Origin: Myxococcales bacterium
GTDB lineage: Bacteria; Myxococcota_A; Bradymonadia; Bradymonadales; GCA-2716585
Length of the DNA: 64,000 bases
Direction: 5' to 3'
Assembly (NCBI GenBank): GCA_002716585.1
Contig: PBBL01000081.1
Location: forward strand, 124,001 to 188,000
This document shows positions 1 to 9,017 of this stretch, piece after piece; position 1 is the first letter of the stretch, and the number at the start of each line of letters is the position of its first letter. The notes under the pieces are model-generated. The model did not search any database and was not told where the DNA came from. It saw nothing but the letters and a program-made list of their open reading frames with translations. The translations under genes were made by a program, and so were the position numbers.

Positions 1-263
1 TCGTCGTTGACGGTGCTTTGGATCAGCTCGAAGGATGACGACAGCTCCGCGTCAGGCACCCACTGGATGTCGATCCGTGACGGGATCTCGCCGTCTTCGC
101 CGACGACCGACCCGGTCAGGTTGCAGGAGACGGGCTCGGTGTTGCCAAAGAGGCCCTGGAGGTCGCCGCACCCGGTGAAGGCGAGCGCGCACGCGGAGGC
201 GGCGGTCACGGCGGTGAGCAGGTGCATCAGTCGATGAAGTCGTGGGGCCTGGTGTTGTCGCAT
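1..263 (-). CDS. Putative lipoprotein, 3' end outside window
   Basis: Only the first 87 codons are in the window; the gene runs off the left edge. The start is the ATG at 263, preceded by GGGAGG about five bases upstream. The N-terminus is a type II signal peptide: basic start, hydrophobic Leu/Ala stretch, then LAFTGC with the lipidated Cys at residue 32. Export and lipid anchoring are well supported. The visible mature part (Asp-Leu-Gln-Gly-Leu-Phe then a possible beta-rich region) matches no family I recognise, so the function is unknown. It points the same way as the ABC genes but is separated from them by about 125 bases. Confidence 0.75.
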   Translation of the reverse strand, partial: MRQHQAPRLHRLMHLLTAVTAASACALAFTGCGDLQGLFGNTEPVSCNLTGSVVGEDGEIPSRIDIQWVPDAELSSSFELIQSTVND

Positions 264-388
264 GTCATCCCTCCCGTGGTGGCCATATGCAAACCGACCT
301 CTTGGACGCTGAACGAGGTGATCTATTCAAGTCGACCATTTATAGGGGGTTCTGAGGCTCAGGACCACTGGACCCTCGCGTCGAGGCT

Positions 389-1249
389 TCAGGAGAGCGG
401 CGAGGCGCCGTGGTGGAGGGTGCTGCGGGTTGCGCGGAGGAGCGCCACGAGCGAGAGGGGGGCGAGCAGCGCGAAGAAGAGGCTGAGGTGAAGCAGCTCG
501 GGCGTCAGGGCGTCGAGGGGCTGCCCAGCGAGGAGCGCCGCGCGGAGGCCATGGAGCATGGGGGTCAACGGGAGGAGCCCGGCCAGGGCGCCGAGGCCCT
601 CGGGGAGGTGCTCCAGCGGGTAGAGGACGCCGCTGAGCAGGAGCGAGGAGAGGCCGAGGAGCCAGGCCAGTGGGTCGCCGCGGCGGAGCAGGATGGTGAC
701 GGAGGCCGACAGGAGGCCGATGGAGAGGAGGACGAGCAGCCCAAGCGCGAACACGGATGACGCGGCGACCCATTGGGCGTTGGTGAGCGCCTCGCCGTTC
801 AGCAGGGCGATGGCGGTGAGGTAGATGAGGCCTCGGCTGAGGCTGCGGAGGACGTCGCCGAGGGAGGCGAGCGCGAGGACGCGCCACAGCGGGATGTGGG
901 CCATGAGGATGGCCTCCAGCCTGCCCGAGGACTGGTAGCTGTGGGCGCGGAGGCTGAAGGACGCCAGGGTGGTGGCCATGACGTCCATGCAGGCGAGCCC
1001 GAGCACGCTGAAGGCGAAGTAGTGAGTGGGCGCCGCGATCATGTTGGAGAGGGCGTAGAGGACGATCAGGACGACGGTCATGAGGGTCGCTTGCTGGAGC
1101 TGTCGGTTGGGCGTGCTCCAGTCCTCGATGGCGTCCATGCGGAGGAAGGTCTTGATCTCGGTCCAGGTCGTTCGCCGCGCCGGGGCGCTTTGGGGGAGCG
1201 GGAGGGCGGCGGAGGCGGGTTCGGTGAGGTTGTGTGTGCTGGAGGTCAT
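389..1249 (-). CDS. ABC-2 type transporter permease
   Basis: This is a 286-residue membrane protein with about six hydrophobic segments, starting near residue 55 (VVLIVLYALSNMI) and ending near residue 275. The long hydrophobic spans broken by short polar loops fit the ABC-2 permease family, which forms the membrane channel of simple drug, polysaccharide or lipid exporters. It lies 18 bases downstream of an ABC ATPase gene on the same strand, so the two almost certainly form one exporter operon. No clear Shine-Dalgarno precedes the ATG at 1249, which suggests translational coupling to the ATPase. The substrate cannot be told from sequence. Confidence 0.85.
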   Translation of the reverse strand: MTSSTHNLTEPASAALPLPQSAPARRTTWTEIKTFLRMDAIEDWSTPNRQLQQATLMTVVLIVLYALSNMIAAPTHYFAFSVLGLACMDVMATTLASFSLRAHSYQSSGRLEAILMAHIPLWRVLALASLGDVLRSLSRGLIYLTAIALLNGEALTNAQWVAASSVFALGLLVLLSIGLLSASVTILLRRGDPLAWLLGLSSLLLSGVLYPLEHLPEGLGALAGLLPLTPMLHGLRAALLAGQPLDALTPELLHLSLFFALLAPLSLVALLRATRSTLHHGASPLS

Positions 1250-1267
1250 GGTCTCAACCCGGCGCGC

Positions 1268-2110
1268 CTACCAGTCGCTCGTCGAGAACCGGGCCTTGCG
1301 GTACTCGGCGAGGCCCGGATCGACGGAGGCAGGGGGTGGAGGCGCCGGACGCTTGAAGATCGCGCGCGCGGGCCGTTGGACGTCGAAGTAGTTGCCCTGA
1401 GCGACGACCTGCCCGCGATCCATGAGCGCGATGCGCGCGCAGAGGAACTGAGCCTCGTTGAGGTCGTGGGTGGCGTAGAGGACGGTGACGTCGTGCTGCT
1501 CGATGTGATCGAGCAGGAACCCGTAGAAGTCGCTGCGCTCGTCGGGGTCGAGGCCGTTGGTCGGCTCGTCCATGATGAGGACGCTCGGCGATGTGAGCAG
1601 GGCGCGGGCGACGGCGAGCCGCTGTGTCATGCCCGCCGACCAGCTCCGCTGCGGCTGGTTGGCGACCGACTCCAGGCCGAGGTCCCGCAACAGCCCGAGG
1701 ATCAGGTGGTGGCGTGAGGGCTGGGGGATGCCGTGGAGGCCCGCGAAGAAGCGCAGGTTTTCGTAGCCCGACAGGTGCCCGTAGAACGACCTCCCGTTGC
1801 GAATGACGTAGCCGATCTGTCCCAGGAGCGCGCCGCGTTGACTCAAGGGGTCGCGACCGAGCACGCAGACGTCGCCGTCGCTCGGTGAGAGCAGGCCCGC
1901 GACGATCCGCAGGAGGGTGCTCTTGCCCGAGCCGGAGGGTCCGAGGAGGCCAAGGAGCGTGCCGCGCTGAACGCGGAGGTCCACCCCGCGAAGGGCAGCG
2001 GCGGGTTGTGTGTCGCGGTGCTCGCGAAACAGGACCCCGATCCCCCAGGCGAGGGGACCCCACATGGGTGGGTACGTCTTGTGGACGTTGGTGAGTTCGA
2101 TGACCGCCAT
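1268..2110 (-). CDS. ABC transporter ATP-binding protein (ABC-2 exporter)
   Basis: A 280-residue ATPase. The start is placed at the ATG at 2110 (MAVIELTNVHKTYP) because the frame above it lacks ABC-domain character. Walker A is GPSGSGKST at about residues 57-65. The signature region reads SWSAGMTQRLAVARA, with Ala-Gly-Met-Thr-Gln in place of the usual Ser-Gly-Gly-Gln. Walker B is VLIMDEPTNGLD, followed by the switch His (TVLYATHD). The arrangement is that of DrrA/CcmA-type importer-independent export ATPases. It is the first gene of a two-gene operon with the permease at 389-1249 and energises export across the inner membrane. Substrate unknown. Confidence 0.9.
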   Translation of the reverse strand: MAVIELTNVHKTYPPMWGPLAWGIGVLFREHRDTQPAAALRGVDLRVQRGTLLGLLGPSGSGKSTLLRIVAGLLSPSDGDVCVLGRDPLSQRGALLGQIGYVIRNGRSFYGHLSGYENLRFFAGLHGIPQPSRHHLILGLLRDLGLESVANQPQRSWSAGMTQRLAVARALLTSPSVLIMDEPTNGLDPDERSDFYGFLLDHIEQHDVTVLYATHDLNEAQFLCARIALMDRGQVVAQGNYFDVQRPARAIFKRPAPPPPASVDPGLAEYRKARFSTSDW

Positions 2111-2175
2111 GAGCCTGGTGGTTTGCGCGTCGTGTCTACATGGGTTCGAGTAGGCGCCGGTGTCCCGGCACGGGG

Positions 2176-2204
2176 AGTGTAACAACTCGAACCCCGGATT
2201 TCAC
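2176..2204 (-). promoter_or_regulatory. Candidate sigma-70-type promoter for the ABC operon
   Basis: Read on the minus strand: GTGAAA (-35), a 17-base spacer, then TACACT (-10), about 60 bases upstream of the ABC ATPase start. Each hexamer matches four of six consensus bases and the spacing is ideal. Found by eye, with no transcription data. Confidence 0.4.
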
Positions 2205-2306
2205 GGGCTAAACTGCGACAGTTGCGTGACAATCCGGTGTGGAACGTGCGCTGGGGCGGTGTCGGAGGGGGGAGAGGGGGGTTGGGCGTTCAGGGGTGGG
2301 CGCGGC

Positions 2307-3599
2307 TCACCCCTTGAGGAAGGAGAACAGGCCGCGCTTCTTCTTCTTGGGCTTGGCGTCGCCCTCCTCGGAGGGGATGGGTTGCAGCTCGGAGATGGTC
2401 TTGGCGAGCTGGACGAAGGCGGCGGTGACGGGCCCGGTCGGATCCGAGACGACGATGGGGTGGCCCTCGTCGCCGCCCTGGCGGACCTTGCCGTCGAGGG
2501 GGATCTCGCCGAGGAACTCGGTCCCGAGGCGCCGCGCTTCGCGTCGCCCGCCGCCCTGCCCGAAGACGTAGACGCGCTCGTTGGCCTTGAGGGTCTGCTC
2601 CAGGAGGGTGATGGCCTCCTTGGGGCCGTTGTTGGAGCGGAGCACGTCCAGCGCCTGACGGACGTCATCGACGCCGGGCCAGACGTAGTGGGACATGTTC
2701 TCGACGATGCCGAGGACGTCGACCTTGAGGGTCTTGAACATCTGAAGGCCGCGCGCGGCGTCCACGAGCGCGAGGTCGCTGGGCGTGGTGACGACGATGG
2801 CGCCGTCGAGCGGCACGGACTGGGCGAGCGACAGCTGGGCGTCGCCGGTGCCGGGGGGGAGGTCGATGATGAGGTAGTCCAGGCCCGACCAGTCCACGTC
2901 TTGAAGGAACTGGCGGATGATGCCGCTGACGATGGGGCCACGCCAGATGACGGGGGTGTCGTCGTCCATCAGGAAGCCGAGGCTCATGATCTTGAGCCCT
3001 TCGGCTTCGAGGGGGATGATGCGGAGGTCCTTGACCGCGGGGCGGCCCTTGACGCCGAGGAGGGTGGGCAGGGAGGGGCCGTAGACGTCGATGTCGAGGA
3101 GGCCAGCGCGGTAGCCGACCTTCTTGAGGGCGAGCGCGAGGTTGACGGCCACGGTGCTCTTGCCGACGCCGCCCTTACCGGAGGCGACGGCGATCACCTT
3201 GCCGACCCCGGCGATGGAGCGCGAGGTGGGGGTGCCACCGCCGCCGCCTGCGTGACCGGCGCCGGAGCTGTGGCTGTGGCCGTGGCTGTGGCCGTCGTGG
3301 CTGTGGCCGTGGTCCGCAGCCGGTGCGGGGGTGGCGCCGGACTCGGTCGCCGAGAGGACGTTGACGTCTTCCACCCCGTCGACCGCCTCAACCGCGTCAC
3401 AGACACGATCCTCGACGTCCCAGCGCTGCTCCTTGGTGTGGGCGTCCTGAAACATCATGCGGACGGTGACCTTGCCGGCGTTGGAGGTGACCTCCTCGAT
3501 CATGAGCGCGTCGAGGACGGGCTTGCCGGTGGCGGGGTCGTTGACGCCGTCGAGCGCTTTGATGATGTCGTTCTTGATGTCGATGTCTGGTCTGGCCAT
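2307..3599 (-). CDS. mrp: Mrp/ApbC-family P-loop ATPase, with MIP18-like N-domain
   Basis: A 430-residue member of the Mrp/NBP35 family, which binds and transfers iron-sulfur clusters in the cytoplasm. Residues 1-85 form the MIP18/DUF59-like domain. Residues 97-116 are a His-rich linker (HGHSHDGHSHGHSHSSGAGH). The deviant P-loop SGKGGVGKST lies at 140-149, with DIDVYGPSLP just after and IIDLPPGTGD as the Walker B region. Most Mrp proteins carry a Cys-x-x-Cys after ENMS; here ENMSHYVWPGV has no Cys, and an insert of about 35 residues precedes VYVFGQGGG. That could change cluster binding, so the Fe-S role is family inference rather than proven. The C-terminus is a basic KKKKRGLFSFLKG tail. It is transcribed in the same direction as the thiolase upstream. 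Confidence 0.9.
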   Translation of the reverse strand: MARPDIDIKNDIIKALDGVNDPATGKPVLDALMIEEVTSNAGKVTVRMMFQDAHTKEQRWDVEDRVCDAVEAVDGVEDVNVLSATESGATPAPAADHGHSHDGHSHGHSHSSGAGHAGGGGGTPTSRSIAGVGKVIAVASGKGGVGKSTVAVNLALALKKVGYRAGLLDIDVYGPSLPTLLGVKGRPAVKDLRIIPLEAEGLKIMSLGFLMDDDTPVIWRGPIVSGIIRQFLQDVDWSGLDYLIIDLPPGTGDAQLSLAQSVPLDGAIVVTTPSDLALVDAARGLQMFKTLKVDVLGIVENMSHYVWPGVDDVRQALDVLRSNNGPKEAITLLEQTLKANERVYVFGQGGGRREARRLGTEFLGEIPLDGKVRQGGDEGHPIVVSDPTGPVTAAFVQLAKTISELQPIPSEEGDAKPKKKKRGLFSFLKG

Positions 3600-3681
3600 G
3601 GCGCGCTGTTACCTGATGCGAAGGCCGCTCGGACCGAGTCGGAGGGCATGAAGGGGCATGTGGGCGGTTTGGGGCGAGCGT

Positions 3682-3720
3682 CACCGGCTCGCCGCAGTCG
3701 TCCTATGCGGCGAGCCGGTG
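3682..3720 (-). terminator. Perfect 15-bp hairpin after the thiolase gene
   Basis: Bases 3682-3696 and 3706-3720 are perfect inverted repeats around a 9-base loop. The hairpin starts 12 bases past the thiolase stop codon and precedes mrp. There is no T run after the stem on the minus strand, so it may be a Rho-assisted terminator or an mRNA 3'-end stabiliser rather than a classical intrinsic terminator. Confidence 0.55.
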
Positions 3721-3732
3721 GAAGACGCGGCG

Positions 3733-4995
3733 TTATTGAACGTTGCGGTAGGTCATGACGACCGTGGTGCGGTCATCGCCGCCCATGTTGGCGGTGAGGC
3801 CGTAGGTGAGGTCGCGCGGCACCTGGTAGTCGCCGCACTGCTTCTTCATCTGGCGGAAGATCTCAAGGACCTGCTTGATGCCCGTGGCCCCGACCGGGTG
3901 GCCGAACGCGACGAGGCCGCCGCCGGTGTTGATCGGGAGGTCGCCGGTGATGGCGGTGTCGCCGTTCTTGACGCGCTCCGCCGCCTTGCCGGGCTCCGCG
4001 AAGCCGAGCGCCTCCATCATCATCAGCTCGGTGATGGAGAAGCAGTCGTGGACCTCGGCGATCTGGATGTCGCTCGCCTCGATCCCAGCGTCGGCGTAGG
4101 CGGTCGCGGCGGCGGCCTCGGCGTTGCTCAGCCGGGTCAGCTCCTCGACGTTGCCGAGGCCGCTGGTGGCGTGGCCGTAGGAGAGGATCTCGACGCAGTC
4201 CTCGGGCTTGACGCCGAGCTTGGCGAGCCCCTCCTCGGTGGCGAGGATGACGGCGCTGGCGCCGTCGGAGACCTGGCTGCAGTCGGTGATCTTGAGGTGG
4301 TCGCGGTACGCCTCGTTCTGGAGGAAGTTCGGGTTCTTCGGCCCGGCGTTGCTGGCGTGCTCCAGGGTCATGGAGACGGCGCGCATGTGGGCGTAGGGGT
4401 TCTTGTTGGCGTTGCTGTACGCCTTGACCACCGTGTGGGCGATGTCCTCGTCGGTGACGCCGTAGGCCTCCTTGTAGGCCTTGGCGCGGCGCGCGAAGAG
4501 GCAGGGGAAGGTGAACTCGTCGATCTGACGCTCGGTGGCGTAGTGGGAGGCGCGGGCGAGGTAATCGGCGCCAGCGCGAGCGTTGACGGAGGTCTGAACC
4601 TCGGCGCCCGCGGCGAGCACGACGTCGTGACCGGCGTTGAGGGCGTCGATGCAGGCCGTGACGGCGATCCCGCCGGAGGCGCAGGCGGCCTCGGTGCGGC
4701 CGATGGGCTTCTTCTCCAGGCCAGGCGCGACGCGGGCGAGCAGCGAGCCGAGGTGGCCCTGGTTGACGAACAGCTCCCCGGCGAAGTTGCCGACGTAGCC
4801 CTTCTCGATGGCGTCCGGGGAGACCCCAGTGTTCTCAAAGGCCTTCTGGACCGCCTCGCCGAGGAACTCTTCGAGCGTCGGGTTCTCACGCTCGCCGAAG
4901 TCGGGGTGCTTCTTCCAGATGAAGTCGGGGTGGTGCTTGCCGATGTAGGTGGTGTGGGCGCCGCCCACGACAAAGATCCTCCTGCGAAACTTCAT
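3733..4995 (-). CDS. Thiolase-family acyltransferase (SCP-x-like acetyl-CoA acetyltransferase)
   Basis: A 420-residue thiolase-fold enzyme. The ATG at 4995 is chosen because AGGAGGAGCC sits directly upstream; longer frames lack support. The nucleophile Cys is in TEAACASGG (Cys105). The second site is EVHDCFSITE (His316) and the third GHPVGATG (His366). The usual C-terminal CxGGGxG motif of biosynthetic thiolases is replaced by LTANMGGDDRTT. HDCF together with the missing second Cys is typical of the SCP2/SCP-x thiolase branch, which acts in fatty-acid or sterol side-chain breakdown. No beta-oxidation partners are adjacent, so the substrate is open. Confidence 0.88.
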   Translation of the reverse strand: MKFRRRIFVVGGAHTTYIGKHHPDFIWKKHPDFGERENPTLEEFLGEAVQKAFENTGVSPDAIEKGYVGNFAGELFVNQGHLGSLLARVAPGLEKKPIGRTEAACASGGIAVTACIDALNAGHDVVLAAGAEVQTSVNARAGADYLARASHYATERQIDEFTFPCLFARRAKAYKEAYGVTDEDIAHTVVKAYSNANKNPYAHMRAVSMTLEHASNAGPKNPNFLQNEAYRDHLKITDCSQVSDGASAVILATEEGLAKLGVKPEDCVEILSYGHATSGLGNVEELTRLSNAEAAAATAYADAGIEASDIQIAEVHDCFSITELMMMEALGFAEPGKAAERVKNGDTAITGDLPINTGGGLVAFGHPVGATGIKQVLEIFRQMKKQCGDYQVPRDLTYGLTANMGGDDRTTVVMTYRNVQ

Positions 4996-5205
4996 GGCTC
5001 CTCCTGATGTGGCCTGCTCGGGCCTCGCGTGTTGCCCCGACCGATGTGGCGCGTGGCGCGGTGTGTGGAGGGCAGCTGAGCCGCCCGAGCGTGTAAGGTG
5101 TGCGCCGCGTCGCATGGTTCAAGGTGAACATGCGGCGACGCCAACCCATCCTTTTCAGGACGAGTTGATATCAGCGCTGGTGCTGTGGCGCAATGACCCC
5201 TTTCG

Positions 5206-5235
5206 TTTCACTCGCGGCCCCGGTTCGTGGATAAT
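5206..5235 (+). promoter_or_regulatory. Candidate promoter for glnD-xerD
   Basis: TTTCAC at 5206-5211, an 18-base spacer, then GATAAT at 5230-5235, ending 36 bases before the glnD start. The -10 matches TATAAT in five of six positions and the -35 is weak. It lies in the 276-base divergent gap with the thiolase gene, which probably also holds that gene's promoter. Confidence 0.45.
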
Positions 5236-5271
5236 CGACGCGTTGGCTGGATTTGAGGACCTGGAGACGCG

Positions 5272-8124
5272 ATGTCACGAGCGACGACCACCTCCAACAA
5301 GCGCCTTGTAATTGATGTCGAGCCTCTCCGCGAGGATTACGAGCGGACCCTGCGGCGGCTGGGGGGGATGCTCTCGCCCGAGGGATCGGAGGGCCAGCGG
5401 GGCGGGCTGGAGATCGCGGCGCACCTGTCGGGCTGGCTCGACGATCACCTGGAGGAGGTGCGCGCGCTGCTGGAGCCGTTCGCGGACACCTGCCCGGTGA
5501 CGGTCTACGCGACGGGGAGCTATGGGCGGCGTCGGGTGTGCCCGGGCTCGGACATCGACCTGTTGGTGGTCTACGACGACGCCGAGGTGTCCACCTGCGA
5601 TCTCGGGTTGTGGGTCGGTGGGTTCCAGACGACGCTGCGCGACATCGGCTGGAAGGTGGGGATGGCGACCCGCACCCCGGAGCAGTGCTTGAAGCTGGCG
5701 CGCGAGGATCTCTCGATCGCGGCGTCGATGCTGGACGCGCGGCTGCTGTGGAGCGGAGGCGACACGGAGCTGCCGTGGGCGTCGGGGCGGCTGGCGCAGG
5801 TGGTCGCCGATCAGCTCCGCGAGCGGGACGGCGGGCGCGGGTTCGTGCGTCAGGTCCGGGAGGGGTGCCGTATCCGGCACCAGCGCTCGGGGCGGACGGT
5901 CTACCTGCTGGAGCCGAACCTCAAGACAGGGCGAGGCGGGCTGCGTGACCTTCAGGCGCTCCAGTGGTCGGCGTTTGTGCTGTTCGACGCGAGCAGCATC
6001 GCGGAGCTGGCGCGCATGCCGGGCTTTGAGCTGGTCGACTTCACCGCGCTGCGCGACGCGGCCGACTTCCTGTTCCGGGTGCGGGTGGCGCTGCACCTGG
6101 AGATGGGGCGGTTCGCGAACGATCGGCTGACGTTTCGCAACCAGGAGGTGCTGGCGCGGCGCCTGGGTTATGAGGACAGCCGGGATCACGCCGCGCGGGA
6201 TCTGCTGGCGGTCGAGCGGTTCATGCAGGATCTCTACCGCGCGGCGCACACGCTGGCCTCGATGTCGCTGCGGTGGCAGGACATCTGGCTGCTGCCGGAG
6301 GTGGACAGCCGTCCGGTCGCGGTGGCCGACGGGGTGTGCGTGCGGCAGCGGCGGATCGATCTGGTGCGGCTCAAGGATCAGCTCGATCGCAACGAGGTGC
6401 TGCCGTCGCCGGTGGAGGAGCCGCGGCTCCGCGAGGAGGAGGAGAGCCCGTCCGGGGGGACGTGGCCTGCGCTGCGCCCGGGGGGGCTGGCGAGCGTGCT
6501 GCACCCGACCAGCGTGGGGCTGCTGCGCAACAACCCGCTGCGGATCTACGAGGCGGCGCTGGACACGGGGCTGCCGCTGCACCCGGTGGCGGAGACGCAC
6601 CTGGCGCGTGAGGCGCAGCGGGTGAACGTCCAGAACGCCCAGGGGCCACGGATGGCGCTGTCGCTGCGGCGGCTGCTGTGCTCGCTGGATTGCCCTGAGG
6701 AGTTGATCCAGTCGATGGCTGATCTGAGGCTCCTGGCGGCGGTGTTGCCGGAGTTTCAGGCGGTGACGGCGCTGGCGCAGCACGACGTCTACCACGTGTA
6801 CACGGTGGACGCGCACCTGCTGCGGGCGATGCACGAGGTCAAGAAGGTGCTCACGGGTGAGGCGAGCGGGCTCCCTGAGCACGCGGGGCCGTTCGTGGAG
6901 GTCGCGGCGACGATCCCATCGCATCGACACGAGGTCCTGGTGCTGGCCTGCCTCCTGCACGACATCGGCAAGGGGCGGGGGAAGGGTCACTCCGCGATCG
7001 GGGCGCGGCTGGTGCGGGACATCGGCGCGAGGCTGATGCTGACCAGCCACCAGATCGAGCACCTCGTGTTGCTGGTGCGCGAGCACCTGTTGTTGCCGCT
7101 GGTCAGCCAGCGCCGCGATCTGGACGACGAGGAGACGATCCGGCACGTGGCGTTGACGGTGCGCAACAAGCCGATCCTGGATGATCTGGTGGTGTTGTCG
7201 GCGGTGGACATGATGGCGGTGGGGCCGAACAACCTCACGGCGTGGAAGGCGCACCTGCTGATGGACCTGTACAAGCGGGTGTGTCACGTGCTGGAGAACG
7301 GCCTGGACGCGGTCTGGCGGACCAACCGGGCGTTGGACAAGGCGAGGGGCGACGTCGAGGGGTTGCTGGAGGAGCGGGGCGGTGAGGCGCTGGACGCGTT
7401 CTTCAGCTCGATGCCGAAGCGCTACCTGCTCTCGACGCCGCCGCGGGTACTCAAGCGACACCTGGAGGCGTACACGGAGGCGCAGGGCGGCGTGTCGATC
7501 CACTTCGCGGGCGCGTCCGGGGATTACACGGAGCTGACGGTGTGCACGTCGAGGCGCTCGGGGACGCTGGCGACGGTCGCGGGTGTGGTCTCGGCGCACC
7601 GGTGCAACATCCTGTCGGCGCAGATCAACACGAGCCGCGAGGGGGTGACGCTGGACGTGTTCGCGCTCCAGTCCGCCGCAGGCGGCGCGATCCCGCCGAG
7701 CGCGATGTCGCGGGTCGAGGTGGATCTGGAGCGGGCGCTGCGGGGGGATCTCGACGTGTCGACGCTCCTCGATCAGCGCCGATCGGGGCTCCGCGGCCGG
7801 GAGGTGCCGCCGGTGGCGACGGTGGTGACGGTTGACCAGGGGTCGAGCAGCCGTTACACCATCCTGGAGGTCAAGACCCGCGACCGCGTCGGGCTGCTGT
7901 GGGTGATCGCCCGCTGCCTGCTCGACGCGCAGTGTGAGATCCACGTCTCGAAGATCGCGACGGAGGGGATCCAGGTGATCGACGTGTTCTACGTCACCCA
8001 CCGCGGTGAGGCGCGGAAGTTGACCGACGCGGAGGCGAGCGCGGCCAGGGAGCTGTTGCTGGGGGCGCTCGCCGACTTTGAGCGACAAGCCAGGGAACAG
8101 GCATGCACATCGACAACGCCATAG
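5272..8124 (+). CDS. glnD: [Protein-PII] uridylyltransferase / uridylyl-removing enzyme
   Basis: A 950-residue nitrogen sensor that uridylylates PII signal proteins at low glutamine and removes UMP at high glutamine. The nucleotidyltransferase motif GSYGRRRVCPGSDID lies at about 82-96. The HD hydrolase motif LLHDIGKGRGKGHS has its His-Asp at 563-564. Two C-terminal ACT glutamine-sensing domains begin near residues 752 and 862. All domains expected of GlnD are present in order, and the length is close to the E. coli protein of about 890. The start at 5272 has GGAG five bases upstream. The 3' end overlaps the next gene by 22 bases, implying translational coupling with the recombinase. Confidence 0.95.
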   Translation: MSRATTTSNKRLVIDVEPLREDYERTLRRLGGMLSPEGSEGQRGGLEIAAHLSGWLDDHLEEVRALLEPFADTCPVTVYATGSYGRRRVCPGSDIDLLVVYDDAEVSTCDLGLWVGGFQTTLRDIGWKVGMATRTPEQCLKLAREDLSIAASMLDARLLWSGGDTELPWASGRLAQVVADQLRERDGGRGFVRQVREGCRIRHQRSGRTVYLLEPNLKTGRGGLRDLQALQWSAFVLFDASSIAELARMPGFELVDFTALRDAADFLFRVRVALHLEMGRFANDRLTFRNQEVLARRLGYEDSRDHAARDLLAVERFMQDLYRAAHTLASMSLRWQDIWLLPEVDSRPVAVADGVCVRQRRIDLVRLKDQLDRNEVLPSPVEEPRLREEEESPSGGTWPALRPGGLASVLHPTSVGLLRNNPLRIYEAALDTGLPLHPVAETHLAREAQRVNVQNAQGPRMALSLRRLLCSLDCPEELIQSMADLRLLAAVLPEFQAVTALAQHDVYHVYTVDAHLLRAMHEVKKVLTGEASGLPEHAGPFVEVAATIPSHRHEVLVLACLLHDIGKGRGKGHSAIGARLVRDIGARLMLTSHQIEHLVLLVREHLLLPLVSQRRDLDDEETIRHVALTVRNKPILDDLVVLSAVDMMAVGPNNLTAWKAHLLMDLYKRVCHVLENGLDAVWRTNRALDKARGDVEGLLEERGGEALDAFFSSMPKRYLLSTPPRVLKRHLEAYTEAQGGVSIHFAGASGDYTELTVCTSRRSGTLATVAGVVSAHRCNILSAQINTSREGVTLDVFALQSAAGGAIPPSAMSRVEVDLERALRGDLDVSTLLDQRRSGLRGREVPPVATVVTVDQGSSSRYTILEVKTRDRVGLLWVIARCLLDAQCEIHVSKIATEGIQVIDVFYVTHRGEARKLTDAEASAARELLLGALADFERQAREQACTSTTP

Positions 8125-9014
8125 AGCAGTTTCGCACCCACCTGCACGTGGAGCGCAACGTCGCCAAGAACACGCTGGAGTCCTACAGCCGCGATCTGGC
8201 CAACTTCGCCGGGTTTGTGGTCGGCGAGGGGATCGTGGACGTGCGCGACATCGAGGCCGATCACGTCACGCGGTGGCTGGAGGCGGAGTTCGATCGGGGG
8301 TTGCTGCCGAAGTCGGTGGCGAGGTCGCTGATCGCGGTGCGGCAGCTGTGCTTGTTCTTGAGGGCGGACGGGGTGCTGGAGTTCAACCCGACGCTGGTGA
8401 TCGACATCCCGAAGCGGGGGCGCGTGATCCCGAGGTTCCTGACGCTGGAGGAGGTGGAGCGGCTGCTCGCCGCGCCCGACCCGGGCTCCCCCGAAGGGGT
8501 GAGGGACAAGGCGATGCTGGAGACGCTGTACGCGACCGGGGTGCGGGTGACGGAGCTGGTCAAGCTGCCGATGAACGGCCTGGACATGACGGTCGGCTTC
8601 GTGCGGGTGACGGGCAAGGGGGGCAAGACGCGCCTGGTGCCGCTCGGTGAGGTGGCGCGGGACGCGATCGCGGTGTACCTGGACGGGCCGCGCGACCAGA
8701 TCCTGTCGAAGGCGGGCTCGGCGTCCACCGGGGCGCTCTTTGTGACGCGCCTCGGGGGTCCGATGACGCGCCAGGCGTTCTGGAAGAACATCAAGCGTTA
8801 CGCGTCGATCGCCGAGATCGAGAAGAACGTCACGCCCCACCTCGTCCGCCACAGCTTCGCGACCCACATGCTGGAGCGGGGCGCCAACCTGCGGATCGTC
8901 CAGGCGCTGCTGGGCCACGCGGACATCAGCAGCACCCAGATCTACACCCACGTCACCCAGGAGCGCCTCAAGGAGCTTCACACCGCCCACCACCCGCGGG
9001 CACAGGAGACCTGA
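8103..9014 (+). CDS. xerD: Tyrosine recombinase XerC/XerD
   Basis: A 303-residue site-specific tyrosine recombinase of the Xer type, which resolves chromosome dimers at dif near cell division. The N-terminal SAM-like core-binding domain covers about 1-90. Catalytic residues are all visible: Arg148 (ATGVRVTEL), Lys172 (TGKGGKTR), His246 and Arg249 (TPHLVRHSFATH), His272 (LGHADI) and Tyr281 (STQIYTHV). Length and motifs fit the housekeeping Xer proteins rather than phage integrases, and no phage genes are near. XerC versus XerD cannot be settled by eye; XerD is slightly preferred from HxLRHSFATHLLxxGA-type spacing. Co-transcribed with glnD. Confidence 0.9.
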   Translation: MHIDNAIEQFRTHLHVERNVAKNTLESYSRDLANFAGFVVGEGIVDVRDIEADHVTRWLEAEFDRGLLPKSVARSLIAVRQLCLFLRADGVLEFNPTLVIDIPKRGRVIPRFLTLEEVERLLAAPDPGSPEGVRDKAMLETLYATGVRVTELVKLPMNGLDMTVGFVRVTGKGGKTRLVPLGEVARDAIAVYLDGPRDQILSKAGSASTGALFVTRLGGPMTRQAFWKNIKRYASIAEIEKNVTPHLVRHSFATHMLERGANLRIVQALLGHADISSTQIYTHVTQERLKELHTAHHPRAQET

Positions 9015-9017
9015 GGC

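Noticed and set aside
2130-2230. tRNA-like stretch (GGTTCGAG) between the ABC genes and mrp
   Set aside because: No acceptor stem or cloverleaf could be drawn around it.
8103-9014. Integrase of a mobile element
   Set aside because: Motifs, length and the coupling with glnD fit the housekeeping Xer recombinase; no attachment site or phage gene is near.
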